Source: Cristatella mucedo
Taxonomy: Eukaryota > Bryozoa > Phylactolaemata > Cristatellidae
DNA: 64,000 nt
Assembly: GCA_009760855.2 (NCBI GenBank)
Contig: WPIO01000006.1
Span: 11,047,001 to 11,111,000, forward strand
Direction of reading: 5' to 3'
Below the pieces are notes generated by a model. It searched no databases. It was not told the DNA's origin and worked only from the letters and a program-made list of their open reading frames with translations. Shown piece by piece: positions 55,501-64,000 of the stretch. Numbering within the stretch: position 1 is the stretch's first letter; every line of letters starts with the position of its first letter. The position numbers and the translations under genes are program-made.

Positions 55501-57946
55501 GCCATTGCAATCCCTAGTGCAGACACCTTCAAATAATGCAAATGTAAATACATTCGAGAAGTAATGTAATGTAATTTAATGTACTGTATCTCCGTCTGTA
55601 ACTCCACAAAGCCACAAGAGACAATGTGGCGTTATGCAGGAGAGTTTAGTATAGTGCACTCACAGCCTAAGCAGCTTTCAGTATGCATTGATAGAGAAGA
55701 CACGAGTCTATGTACCTACAACAGCAGCTAAGAAAGGATATGGTTGATCAAACTCATGAATTTTATTAACGACTAATACCACAGAATACAAAACTACAGC
55801 AGCTCACACATGTCGAAAGAAAAAATAACTCAGAAAATCATGCATCGGTTTCCTATGAATGTACTGACGAAGCGAGCCCTTTCCCAAAAAAAGTAAGACA
55901 CTCTAGCCCATACAAGCGATTCAGCTGGGAATTTCTTAACATGGCTTAACCTTGACCTAGCCATCGTTCGACAAACGTTTGCACTTGCCAGCGAGCAATG
56001 GAGTGGCAGAGTCAGAGGACAGTAAGGCATTTGCCACCCCATCCACCCCCTATAGAATGACAGCGACCAGAGCTGCCTTTTCCTATTCCTGAGCACCCCC
56101 TCTCGCGCCTCGACTGTCACCAACGACAGCATAACGTCCTACTTCCACTCGATGGACAATCGCCGAGTTTTTGTCGAATGAGCACGATGATGGCTGTGGG
56201 CTATAATTTTTTTTATTACTTGCAGCAGCTCTTGCCCCTGCCATGACAATCCTGGCTCTGGAGCCAGCTCTGGAGCCAACGCGAATGGAGAGCGGCAGGT
56301 GTGCGACAGCCAGCCCTGGCGAACAAAATCGACATCGTACAACAGTCACGCAGTCGATCCGAGACACCTTAACCTTTGACCTCGCACACAGTGAAAAAAA
56401 CTTACCAAGACTAAAGCCCGTCGAGGCACGTTCAATAATTATAGCATTGCCATAGTATCTCTATGGAACCCTAGGGGAGCGCAGTCTCTGCCTGGGTATT
56501 TCACATAGGCTGAAAAAAGGCAAACCGACCGATTAACAATAACAGCCATAATTGCAGCATACATAGACAGGTAATGAACTATAACCGCAGACGAAGCATA
56601 TCTTTTGAGGACCAGGCAGGTGGTAACTAGTGTCAATTCTAGCGTCAATATACAGATGTCAGCTTGTAGAGAGCTCTAGGCTGTAGATAAGAACTGAATG
56701 CGAGGTCTCCAAATGATCTGAGATCAGAGTGAGAGGAACAGCTAGCGACCAGAGTCAGAAAAGCAAGTGGTGAAAAGAGACACCTAAGATGCAAGCGGTT
56801 CTGATTGGGACATCGGAGCAAGAGATTAGAGGTTCGACCTAAAAGTGAGAGACGAGCTGCTCTGGGAGTCAATGTGAGAGCTGCCGTCGATGTAGAGCCA
56901 ATCAGAGAAGGCCCGCAGAGAAAAGTGCTGCTACTGCTGCAACGCTCATGACAGAGAAGCCTAGGTGATGAGTTAGCACCATCAGCAAACTTCTTTCTGC
57001 AAGGCAGAAAGTCCAGTAAAATGCTACACAGGTCTCAAAGCAAATTCGCCAATGCATGAACTAACTCTGCTGTAGTGCCCTAAGCCAAGCGAAACTGTAT
57101 TTTTACAATGTCGCATAACTGGAAGTGGAAAAAATAGCTAATTGGCGCAGATGCGGTCGCCAAGCTCAAAATCAATTTCGATCCGGATGCTCGAAGTAAG
57201 CGCTGAGGCAAACCGGAGAGATCAATGAATCAGCTACTGGTCATTTAGTTTCTGAGTGACAGGAGGTTTTCTATAACTATGAACTTGGTCTTACGTCATT
57301 CAATTAAAAAAAGTGAGCTGCCATCAAAGTGTGAATTTCGGCGATGCAAGCTACAGGGGCAAGTATATACTTGAAGGCTAGAAAAGATGAAAGCACAGGT
57401 TGCACTGAGTATCACCTGCAGAGCTAGAAAGGTCTGCACGTGAAATACATATGGCTACCATAAGGGGAAACTTACGGACAGCTTCTTTTTTTCAAGCTCC
57501 ATCTCTAGAATCCGGTATATGTATTCATTTATAGCCTGCAAAAGTGATTGCTAGAGTTTGCTGAGAGAAACACAAGGCAGAAGAACAACGTGCTTCTAAC
57601 AAAATCAAAAATGGCTATGGTAAAAAGAAACTGGCTACAGTTTAGCACTGTCATGAATACGAGCTCAGAGCCATTAAAATCGGCAAACTGCAGCAAATGA
57701 GAGCGGTGGTCCAAATTGCGGTCGGGTCTGAATGTAAACATAAAAGGCCTAAAATGCAGCTTACAATTATCATCTCTGCTGATGTTATGACTGAAATCAG
57801 CCATTCTAAAAACATATCCAGAACCAACTGATCATACATATAAGATAATGAGTTAGGAAGAACGACCTATACGTGGATGAATATTGGAACATCTTAGGTC
57901 TAAAAAAAGAAAAGTTTGTTAAAATGCAGGTATGCACCATGCCTAT

Positions 57947-58044
<98 letters not shown>

Positions 58045-58053
58045 AGGCACACG

Positions 58054-58084
<31 letters not shown>

Positions 58085-58140
58085 CTTGCACGTGTGTGTG
58101 CTTGCACGTGCGAGTGTGGCTGGGTGTAAATGTGTGTGTG

Positions 58141-58231
<91 letters not shown>

Positions 58232-61200
58232 ATGTGCTGGCTGGAATGTGTTAATAAACTTTATCTGTGACAGTGATGGCATGCGTTAGAACTGTAGAAG
58301 GACAGAAGCAAATTGTATAACCCAGTTACTTTCAAGCATCCCCAAAAGCCCTTCACAACCACTGTATATGGATTTTAAATTTAAGACAATTTGCTTTTGA
58401 GGTTGCATCTCGAGTATTGCAATTTCCTTTAATCAGGACTCCACTCATTTACTCTTAATCAACTGAAACTCGTGCCCAACTCAGTAGCTCGGCTGGCCTG
58501 TCGTCAGTGGGAAAACTGCCACATCACATTACTCCTGTGGAATTTTCTGTCCACATTTCTGATTTAGTTTAGCTATATAGAAAGAACAGCTACCTTCATG
58601 AGATCATTGACACTTGCCACCTGACTAACATTTAATACCTGCACGATTGCGACCAACATTTTTGCAAGATCTCAACTAGTGTAATCAATCCTTACCAGGC
58701 CAAGTTGTTCATAATGTTGCTGATCTTTAAAGACAAATCCTCCTCCAGTCTTCATGTGAACTAGCTTTCCATCTAGGAATGCAAATCATCATCACCATCA
58801 CCACCATCATTATCATCTTCACCATCACTATCACATGTTTGCATTTATTTCGGGCACATCGAGTAACTAAAGATTACAGGTCGTCGTGTAATTTTGTTCA
58901 GAGCCCTGGAGCCCGGCACGCAATTATAATACTAATGAGAAGACATTGCAGAAATGAAACTTAAGCTCTAGAACATGAGTTGGACGACTCCTGGTTGGCA
59001 AGCAAGCCTGTGGTGAATTTAGTCCAGTAGACTGTGGCAACAGATTCGTGCAGAAGAAGAAGCAAGAGGGGTTTTAACACACTCCAGCAGTCTTTGTTGC
59101 TAGTCATTGCCATTCATAACAGTGCTAGCATGAGACGTGGTACAGGACAGCCACCTAAATCATGCCCAGTATAAGGCCACCAGCTCAAAATTATATGCCC
59201 ATTTTGGGTAATTAGGACATAAAATATAACTCAGTAGTCCACAACCAATGGGTGCCACTGAGTACATCAATGACATGAAATAAACTGAACAAACGTCAGC
59301 AGTTATTAAATTGAGCCTACAAATCCGAGAATGTGGTCCTAACATCTTATCAGCATCAAGTCGCAAAGCAATCAAATCAGCAATCAAATCATAACGATTG
59401 CTCAAAATGACTGCTCAGCTACTTAGCAGCTGGCTGTCAACCAGATTTAGGCTAGGATAGAAATAATTCAAATTGCAGCTGGCATTAATTAAAAATAAAC
59501 ATTCAAACCATGAGGGTATAAGCAAAGTTGTTTCTCATTCTGGGAGTAACTTCTGAAAACGAGTGATCCACAGAGTACTGCATTTCGGAAATTTCAGATG
59601 ACAATTTCAAAATCATTTATTAGATGAATCAATTAGCTTAGCAATAGACTATACGGGCTATTACAGAAATTCAGCAGTGATCAGTACTTTTCAATCCAAT
59701 CACAGTGTTATGGTGTGGACAGCAACATAAGGGGTCTTTATTCAGCCTTCATCTAATAATTCAGAAGAAGCATAGTAGCAAAAGCACGTCGCGTTTCACT
59801 GACACGCAGTCAAGTTCTTCTACAATACACATTTATGCTTTCAAAGACTATGTCTATATTTGCAAACCTGATGCATGTTCTTAGAGGAAACTACTTTATA
59901 GGAACTTCTTACCTCGACAGCAGTTTCTGCAGGGTAACTCGCCGACATGTCTGTTGCTTGGCCGATGAGAGTGGTTAAAAGGCTTGCTTTTGGTTGAGGT
60001 AAAGTATTGCCTTTGCCTTAAATTCCACAAAGACTAAGAAAGTATACCACGAGAGTTTTCTTCAATGGGAAGTGCTGCTTAAAGCCTAAGCAGCTTTAGG
60101 TAAGCATCAGGTCCGGTTTCACCTCCTTCCGTCAGTAAGGTACATCCCTCTAATTTTGAAGGCCAGCTCAACAACTGCCAAGTAGCCCATGCTCACACGG
60201 TACACGTCCGTCTGTTAGCCTAGCCTTGGTTTTTAGCTTAGTTACAATGCCTTATTAAAAAGTTAATATAACTGTTTGATTAGTATTTGATAAATAAGCA
60301 TCGCTTTGGGGCAATTTCAAAATACATTAGACATTACATTACATTACATTACAGGTCACCACACTAAAAAACAGATTTGGCAATGCCAGCTGAGTCACCT
60401 ATCAACTGATAAGCAGTCATAGCACATCCTTTGATGTCATTACATGCGTGGCTTGAAGATATCAAAGGTGAGAAGCAAGCAACGGCAACAGAGCTGGGGT
60501 TTTTAGAGGCCTTCAGAGTACCATCAAGTTCATTCGACACGAAGTCTGTTTGCAACCATGTGCCTGCACAAAAAACCACCCAGGCTTTGGGTACACAATA
60601 GAAAACCCTGCTGCATATTAATTATCCACTTAGTCCTTGTTGATTCATAACGTTACACATGGATATACATTACATCAGCTACATAACATTGCTAAAATTC
60701 GGGATTGTTTAGATAAGCATAGCACACCCAAGTTGGTCCATCCATTTGTGACATACCGTCTTGACTTCTGTAACTCACTGCTTGCTGGCCTACCGGCATG
60801 TGCAATCACGCGCTTTCAGCTGGTGTAAAACTCTGCAGCTAGGATTGTCTGTCGTGAGCGTTGCAGTTGCCACATCAAACCACTTCTCGCCGACCTGCAC
60901 TGGCTACTAGTCAAGCAACGGATCGACTTCAAGGGTTCGTCTCACAATTTTAGGTCCCTTCATTCTTTGGCTCCAGCCTATCAGATCTACTCCCCCACCA
61001 GACCAAGTATCACACCTCCTGCTTTTTGGAATCTAACTATTTATCTATACCTTGTACAAACCTCAAATTCCTTGGAGACTGTGCATTTAGTTCGTTTGCT
61101 CCCAAAGCCTGGAACTCACTTCCAACTTGTGCCACGACATCCCCTGATTTGACCACATTTAAAAAGAACTTAAAAACACCTATTTATGGCAGCATTTAGT

Positions 61201-62226
61201 GGGTCCCTATGATTCGTCCTTTATGTGCTTATGAGTGCTGACACTGTGCATGCTGCCACTAACCACACTTGCATGCTGACCTTGTGCATGTCACCCCTAA
61301 TTATGTTATTTATGTTGTTTATCAAGCATGATACCACTCACCATTCGACCGCATTGCCTCTGCAGCAAATGTAAAGCATCTAGAAAGAGCTAAAAGAGAT
61401 TGTGTTCTCTGAAGGCGCTTTATCAAGTGCGATACTATTATTATTATTATTATAAGATTATGCCCATAACAGCTTTTTCAGGATTTCTCAATCAGTATAT
61501 TCCGTCCCAAGCTAAGAAATATGTATTCACAAATCAAGATTTTAAATAAATTATCAGATAAGCTATATAGTTAGAATGGTCCAAACAAGTGTACACCCAA
61601 TGCAGAGAGGTGAGACACCAGACACATAGATATGTGGCCCCACTCAATGAAGTGCAATTACCATGAAGTTCTAAAAATCTTATTGTCAGCCGACTGTGCA
61701 CACACCGATAGTAGTTTCCTTACAAAAAGCTGCAAATTTCAAGTTTAGTAGTCGTAATTATCATAAAAGGCTTGATGCTTCCGGTGGTTCAAATATAGGC
61801 AGTAGCCATGAAAACGGCTTAATCCTTCTGATTCTTACCCTCATTAAATTTATATCCAAAGCCACTCAAAGCTGAATTCGGATCGACGTGATCTCTAAAC
61901 GAAGCATCCGACGACAGTGGACGACTGCTGTGCTGCACTGCCGTAGGATGCTGCTCGAGCTGGCGCTGGGCAGCATTGTGTGAAAGACTGGCATATGCTG
62001 AAGGGTGTGTGGACACCAAACCTTGGCCGCCTCGTCCATTTCCAGGCTGCTCACGGTGCTCGTGCTGAGATAGCAGAGGTGACTGCTGTCGCTGGTGCCC
62101 AGTTGGCTGTGACCGAGATTGCCCAACCATGCAGGAATGGCCACAAGCCCAGATCGCGATCGAAATTATGCACGCAACGAGTACCACCACTCCGAAAACT
62201 ACGAGGCCAATCACGATTGCGTCCAT
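51751..62226 (-). CDS. ARB2A: ARB2A/FAM172A-like gene, six exons found, 3' end missing
   Basis: Exons on minus: 62,226-61,839; 58,772-58,696; 57,535-57,476; 54,783-54,662; 54,227-54,092; 51,969-51,751. All introns have GT/AG ends and the phases fit exactly (1, 0, 0, 2, 0, with the sixth donor phase 0). Together they give 334 residues without a stop. The product belongs to the Arb2-domain family (ARB2A, formerly FAM172A), an alpha/beta-hydrolase-like fold; in vertebrates ARB2A has been linked to co-transcriptional splicing control with Ago2, and yeast Arb2 to heterochromatin. Matches cover the family's N-terminal FNE-GxLxHxKTG-FVF region, LIHG-G-VRAGQW, LIIN-LDSG-Q-PYI-RA and the VAHSYGG nucleophile loop followed by A-ALTDS. 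The family protein is about 416 residues in human, so roughly the last 90 are missing here. The insertion between the WSVVVMNTN and EEH regions is much shorter than in vertebrates. Introns hold LINE/SINE debris. Confidence 0.88.
52421..52529. repeat. (GA)n-(GT)n-(GAGT)n-(GA)n compound microsatellite
   Basis: Lies in intron 5 of the ARB2A-like gene. Confidence 0.95.
53075..53190 (-). mobile_element. LINE-C 3' fragment in intron 5
   Basis: ATAATAACAATAACAATAAA, CAGAGAACTGAATGTCTCTC, TCTAGGCACTTTACAGATGC, TGCATATAAAGCATTACTAA: the reverse of the LINE-C end at 16,190-16,278. Confidence 0.75.
54092..54227 (-). CDS. ARB2A: ARB2A-like exon 5
   Basis: Acceptor GTATTTTTTTCAG/A, donor ATTAAG/GTAGGC, 136 bp, phase 2 to 0. 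It encodes [20 protein letters not shown], then [17 protein letters not shown]. It matches the family's LIINEDLDSGTQIPFIKRA and GVIVLNPN. In the human protein a long charged insertion follows; here only a few residues separate this from the next block. Confidence 0.92.
54662..54783 (-). CDS. ARB2A: ARB2A-like exon 4: oxyanion-type loop region
   Basis: Acceptor ATATTCTTTCAG/GCA, donor CACGGAG/GTGAGC, 122 bp, phase 0 to 2. It encodes [10 protein letters not shown], then [18 protein letters not shown], a near-exact match to the family signature LIHG-G-VRAGQWARR. This is the clearest family block in the window. Confidence 0.92.
55562..55692 (-). mobile_element. LINE-B 3'-end fragment in intron 3
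   Basis: ATGTAATGTAATTTAATGTA tail, TCTGTAACTCCACAAAGCCA, CACTCACAGCCTAAGCAGCT. Confidence 0.8.
55693..56454. other. intron 3, no recognised feature
   Basis: The minus-strand frames at 55,830-56,132 and 56,083-56,367 are open but do not align with the Arb2 family and are skipped by the phase-consistent exon 3 to exon 4 splice. Confidence 0.4.
56455..57470 (-). mobile_element. highly decayed LINE-A in intron 3
   Basis: Reversed LINE-A landmarks survive: GGTCTCCAAATGATCTGAGA, CGACCTAAAAGTGAGAGACG, CTGCAACGCTCATGACAGAG, AAAGCACAGGTTGCACTGAG. No frame is open. It is older than the copies at 42 and 49 kb. Confidence 0.6.
57476..57535 (-). CDS. ARB2A: ARB2A-like exon 3
   Basis: Acceptor CACTTTTGCAG/GCT, donor CTGTCC/GTAAGTTT. 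The exon is 60 bp, phase 0 at both ends: [20 protein letters not shown]. This corresponds to the helix read as IITKYVYELLE in the human protein. A decayed LINE-A (56,455-57,470) ends only a few bases past the donor. Confidence 0.88.
57948..58220. repeat. long (CA)n followed by (TG)n, inverted
   Basis: About 47 CA units (57,948-58,041) are followed by a 15-bp break and (TG)n with a few CTTGCACG interruptions to 58,220. CA then TG on the same strand is a large imperfect inverted repeat. It lies in intron 2 of the ARB2A-like gene. Confidence 0.95.
58385..58660 (+). mobile_element. decayed LINE C-terminal fragment in intron 2
   Basis: CAACTCAGTAGCTCGGCTGG, CCTGTCGTCAGTGGGAAAAC and TGCCACATCACATTACTCC echo the LINE-A block that follows the GLPAC motif, but heavily mutated. 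Confidence 0.45.
58696..58772 (-). CDS. ARB2A: ARB2A-like exon 2
   Basis: Acceptor GCATTCCTAG/AT, donor GGCCTG/GTAAGG. The split codon joins exon 1 as Asp, giving [20 protein letters not shown]. The 77 bp encode 25 full codons, including FVF and HYEQLGL, which align with the family's KTGEPFVF and the RYEALGE stretch. Confidence 0.9.
58790..60004. other. intron 1, no recognised feature
   Basis: An ATC/CAC-rich low-complexity patch lies at 58,785-58,835. Otherwise nothing. A minus-strand open stretch before GTAAGAAG near 59,931 was examined and rejected. Confidence 0.4.
60005..60355 (-). mobile_element. LINE-B remnants in intron 1
   Basis: CCACAAAGACTAAGAAAGTA and AAAGCCTAAGCAGCTTTAGG resemble the LINE-B 3' end. 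A separate (ACATT)n tail sits at 60,331-60,355. Confidence 0.5.
60364..60563 (-). other. possible alternative terminal exon of the ARB2A-like gene
   Basis: GGTTTTTTGTGCAG/GC is a good acceptor and its phase (needs one base) fits the exon 1 donor. The joined frame would add Gly, then [19 protein letters not shown] and about 48 more residues to a stop at 60,364. No polyadenylation signal was found nearby and the sequence has no family resemblance, so this is only a candidate. Confidence 0.25.
60673..61455 (+). mobile_element. LINE-A 3' copy in intron 1
   Basis: ATAACATTGCTAAAATTCGG, TCTTGACTTCTGTAACTCAC, GCCTGGAACTCACTTCCAAC, TTTAGTGGGTCCCTATGATT, AATGTAAAGCATCTAGAAAG, GGCGCTTTATCAAGTGCGAT and (ATT)n. 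Several indels break the frame; it is intermediate in age. Confidence 0.85.
61839..62226 (-). CDS. ARB2A: ARB2A-like exon 1: membrane segment, linker, start of Arb2 region
   Basis: The start is the ATG at 62,226 (context GAAGATATGG). Residues 3-27 ([20 protein letters not shown] and onwards) are a strong single membrane segment or signal anchor, followed by Cys/His and then a Gln/His/Ser-rich linker to about residue 118. The exon closes with [10 protein letters not shown], which matches the start of the conserved region in ARB2A. The donor is AATGAGG/GTAAGAATC, phase 1. An N-terminal membrane anchor is not something I associate with the vertebrate protein; it is predicted from sequence only. 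Confidence 0.85.
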
Positions 62227-62285
62227 ATCTTCGCCGGCCCTAAAACGTTATGGAAGTACAAAGCTGCCACAACAGGTCACCCAGC

Positions 62286-62410
62286 AATAATAATAAAACT
62301 TAGCACTCCGATAGCACCATGACAACTAAATCTCTTTCTAGGGACTTCACACATATGCTGTAAGTGAAGCTTGTAAAGCGCTGGGTGATAACATGCGCAG
62401 TGCCAGTGTA
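62286..62410 (-). mobile_element. LINE-C-like 3' fragment upstream of the ARB2A-like gene
   Basis: AATAATAATAAAACTTAGCA, CAACTAAATCTCTTTCTAGG, GACTTCACACATATGCTGTA. It lies only 60 bp upstream of the ATG, so the 5' untranslated region is short, spliced, or includes this repeat. Confidence 0.6.
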
Positions 62411-62469
62411 CACATTAGGACAAACGAATGCTTATCTACTCAAACAAACTACAAGTTGTGGATCGAACA

Positions 62470-62650
62470 TGGTGAACCGCGGTGGCACATTAGGTAAGGC
62501 GGTTTCTCTTCACGACCTTGGCCCCGTGGTTGTGCGTTCAAATAATGCTGCGGTGGGTGGTCCATATATAGCAGCTGCAAGCAGTGATGATAGATTTTAA
62601 GGCTCTTCTGCTGCTATACAAAAAGAGGCTGTTAAATCGGCTAGAATTTA
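62470..62650 (+). mobile_element. SINE-1 copy
   Basis: GGTGGCACATTAGGTAAGGC (A box region), TTCACGACCTTGGCCCCGTG, GTGCGTTCAAATAATGC (mutated B box), GGCTCTTCTGCTGCTATACA, AAGAGGCTGTTAAATCGGCT. Confidence 0.75.
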
Positions 62651-62659
62651 TTAAATTTA

Positions 62660-62925
62660 ACAGGACAATATAATGGTCATATCAAATGCTGCTGGGTGTC
62701 AGTCGGAAGTGAGTTACAGGCTTTGGAAACATACGAACTCAAGGCACTGTCTCTAAAGGATTTGACATTGTTAGAAGCACAGCTAAACGACTTGAATCAG
62801 GAGAGTGGTGGTATTGTGCCTCGCCTATTGGGAAATTAGATCGTAACAGTAGGCGAATAAGTGTGAGAGAATAATGGGACCTCAAAGTAAAAAATAAGCT
62901 GCAGCAGCCTCTTGACACACACGGT
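62660..62925 (-). mobile_element. decayed LINE-A fragment
   Basis: AGTGAGTTACAGGCTTTGGA, ACTCAAGGCACTGTCTCTAA, ATAATGGGACCTCAAAGTAA: reversed C-terminal coding sequence, with no 3' tail. Confidence 0.6.
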
Positions 62926-64000
62926 GACTAGAGATAACCCCGTCCAAGCCGCATTGGCAGGCCATGCCACCAAAAGCCAGCCTTAGATGTACCGAGATCA
63001 CTAACCAAAGACAGCCAACTCACAAGGTAACCCAATTTACTTACAGGTTTGGTCATTACATCAATTACTGGAGTAGCGTGCCTCTAGCTAAAGGTGCTTA
63101 TCTACTCAAACAAACTACAAGTTGTGGATTAAACTTCAGATGTGTAGCTTTCAGGGTAAGGATTACAACGAAAAAATCCAAGATCCATAAACCCACAGGC
63201 CTCTAGGAAACTCAACATGAAAAGGGGCTGAAGAAAAGTGTGGCTCACCAATGACTCAGCAGACCGTACAGGAACTGTCGCTTGTGTGAAATTCTGAACT
63301 GCATACCTAAGGTGGGCACTATATGATAAGGCAATTTGACTAAAAAGAAACAGCGTCAGTGAGACCAGCAGCAGTTACTTCCGAAGGTCTTAACTGATGA
63401 GGGCTACAGCATCCTGCCTTAAAACACGTGGTAGCCTGTAGCCCGGCATTTGAACTTGGGGGCTAAACCTTACAAAACTTTTGTGGGCATAAATAGAAGT
63501 TGGTGACTGTGATATTGCACAGTCGAGTGCTAGGGACTAAGGGATATGCATTTCCACACCAGCATTCAGTGAAGGCTTAAGGAACCCTAATCCACCCCTC
63601 ACCATTACCAGTATTCTGACACTAACAGCCCAACTTGATCCAGCGACAAGCATATACAGGGCTCGAGCAAAAGCTTGGCACCCATCGAGGTGCCTATACA
63701 GCCGCAAGTGGCAGCGCAAGAGTGAGGGTTAGCATTTTGCATCATTCACACAAACTTTTTCCGACATCTTATCCTGCTACTTAAACACGGGCCACTGTAA
63801 CAGCCACAGAGCCTTTCATTAAGTTCTTACATGGCTAATCCACACTGCCGATGACGAATAAATAAATCGGCCATTCTACAGCAAAGAGCGATTTCATTCG
63901 TGGCTACTTTTGCATGGCAACTGTAGTTGACTGTGAGACGTGCACACAGTTTGGGCAATAGATCTAGCCATTCCAGAGAACATTCAACATTGCTTGGACC
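62926..64000. other. unassigned sequence
   Basis: No gene recognised. A 35-bp copy of 62,430-62,464 lies at 63,095-63,129. The promoter of the ARB2A-like gene may lie here, but I see no convincing core element. Confidence 0.35.

Noticed and set aside
57806-58289. Cys-Val and Thr-His open frames of up to 158 codons
   Set aside because: Artefacts of the (CA)n/(TG)n tract in intron 2.
59920-60005. Possible ARB2A-like exon ending at GTAAGAAG near 59,931 (minus)
   Set aside because: The open stretch does not align with the family, its upstream part overlaps a LINE-B remnant, and exon 1 joins exon 2 directly in phase.

Overview
The window is eukaryotic, almost certainly nuclear DNA of an invertebrate metazoan. 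Protein-coding signal is split into short exons with GT/AG borders. Most of the rest is repeat-derived: L2/CR1-like LINEs, a Ty3/gypsy element, tRNA-type SINEs, a MITE, satellite DNA and many microsatellites. I cannot name the phylum. No rRNA gene, CRISPR array, bacterial operon or confident functional tRNA gene is visible.

The best gene is on the minus strand between 62,226 and 51,751. Six exons with consistent splice phases encode an ARB2A/FAM172A-type (Arb2 domain, alpha/beta-hydrolase-like) protein of at least 334 residues. Its first exon carries an N-terminal membrane segment and a Gln/His/Ser-rich linker. The C-terminal exon(s) were not found. Its introns are full of LINE and SINE pieces and a very large (CA)n/(TG)n tract. 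A weaker two-exon minus-strand gene model of unknown function lies at 37,766-36,796.

The rest is a layered repeat landscape. I use informal names. LINE-A is L2/CR1-like with an (ATT)n tail. LINE-B is related, with an (ACATT)n tail. LINE-C and LINE-G are further relatives. SINE-1 has a tRNA-like head and a unique body. SINE-2 has a tRNA-like head and a LINE-A-like 3' tail. SAT163 is a satellite of about 163 bp found at two loci. E and F are unclassified dispersed repeats. Region by region: 1-2 kb microsatellite and degenerate telomere-like DNA; 1.9-5.7 kb SAT163, SINE-1 and nested LINE-B/LINE-A; 5.7-14.4 kb mostly unrecognised, with LINE-B plus a nested SINE-1 at 9.4-10.7 kb; 14.4-19.1 kb SINE-1, SAT163, LINE copies, a pogo-like MITE and SINE-2; 20.5-25 kb repeats E and F, LTR-like DNA and a decayed LINE-A; 25.4-29 kb two inverted-repeat structures; 30-35 kb LINE and SINE fragments; 36-38 kb the putative gene; 38.8-41 kb LINE-A with a nested SINE-2, and repeat F; 41.4-48.4 kb a decayed CsRn1-like gypsy element interrupted by LINE-A and LINE-B; 49-51.2 kb LINE-A copies; 51.7-62.2 kb the ARB2A-like gene.

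Nested insertions give a relative order: the gypsy element and LINE-B are older, LINE-A and the SINEs younger. The long LINE-A at 42-44 kb has a nearly unbroken reverse transcriptase frame. SINE-2 shares its 3' tail, so it was plausibly mobilised by LINE-A-type machinery.
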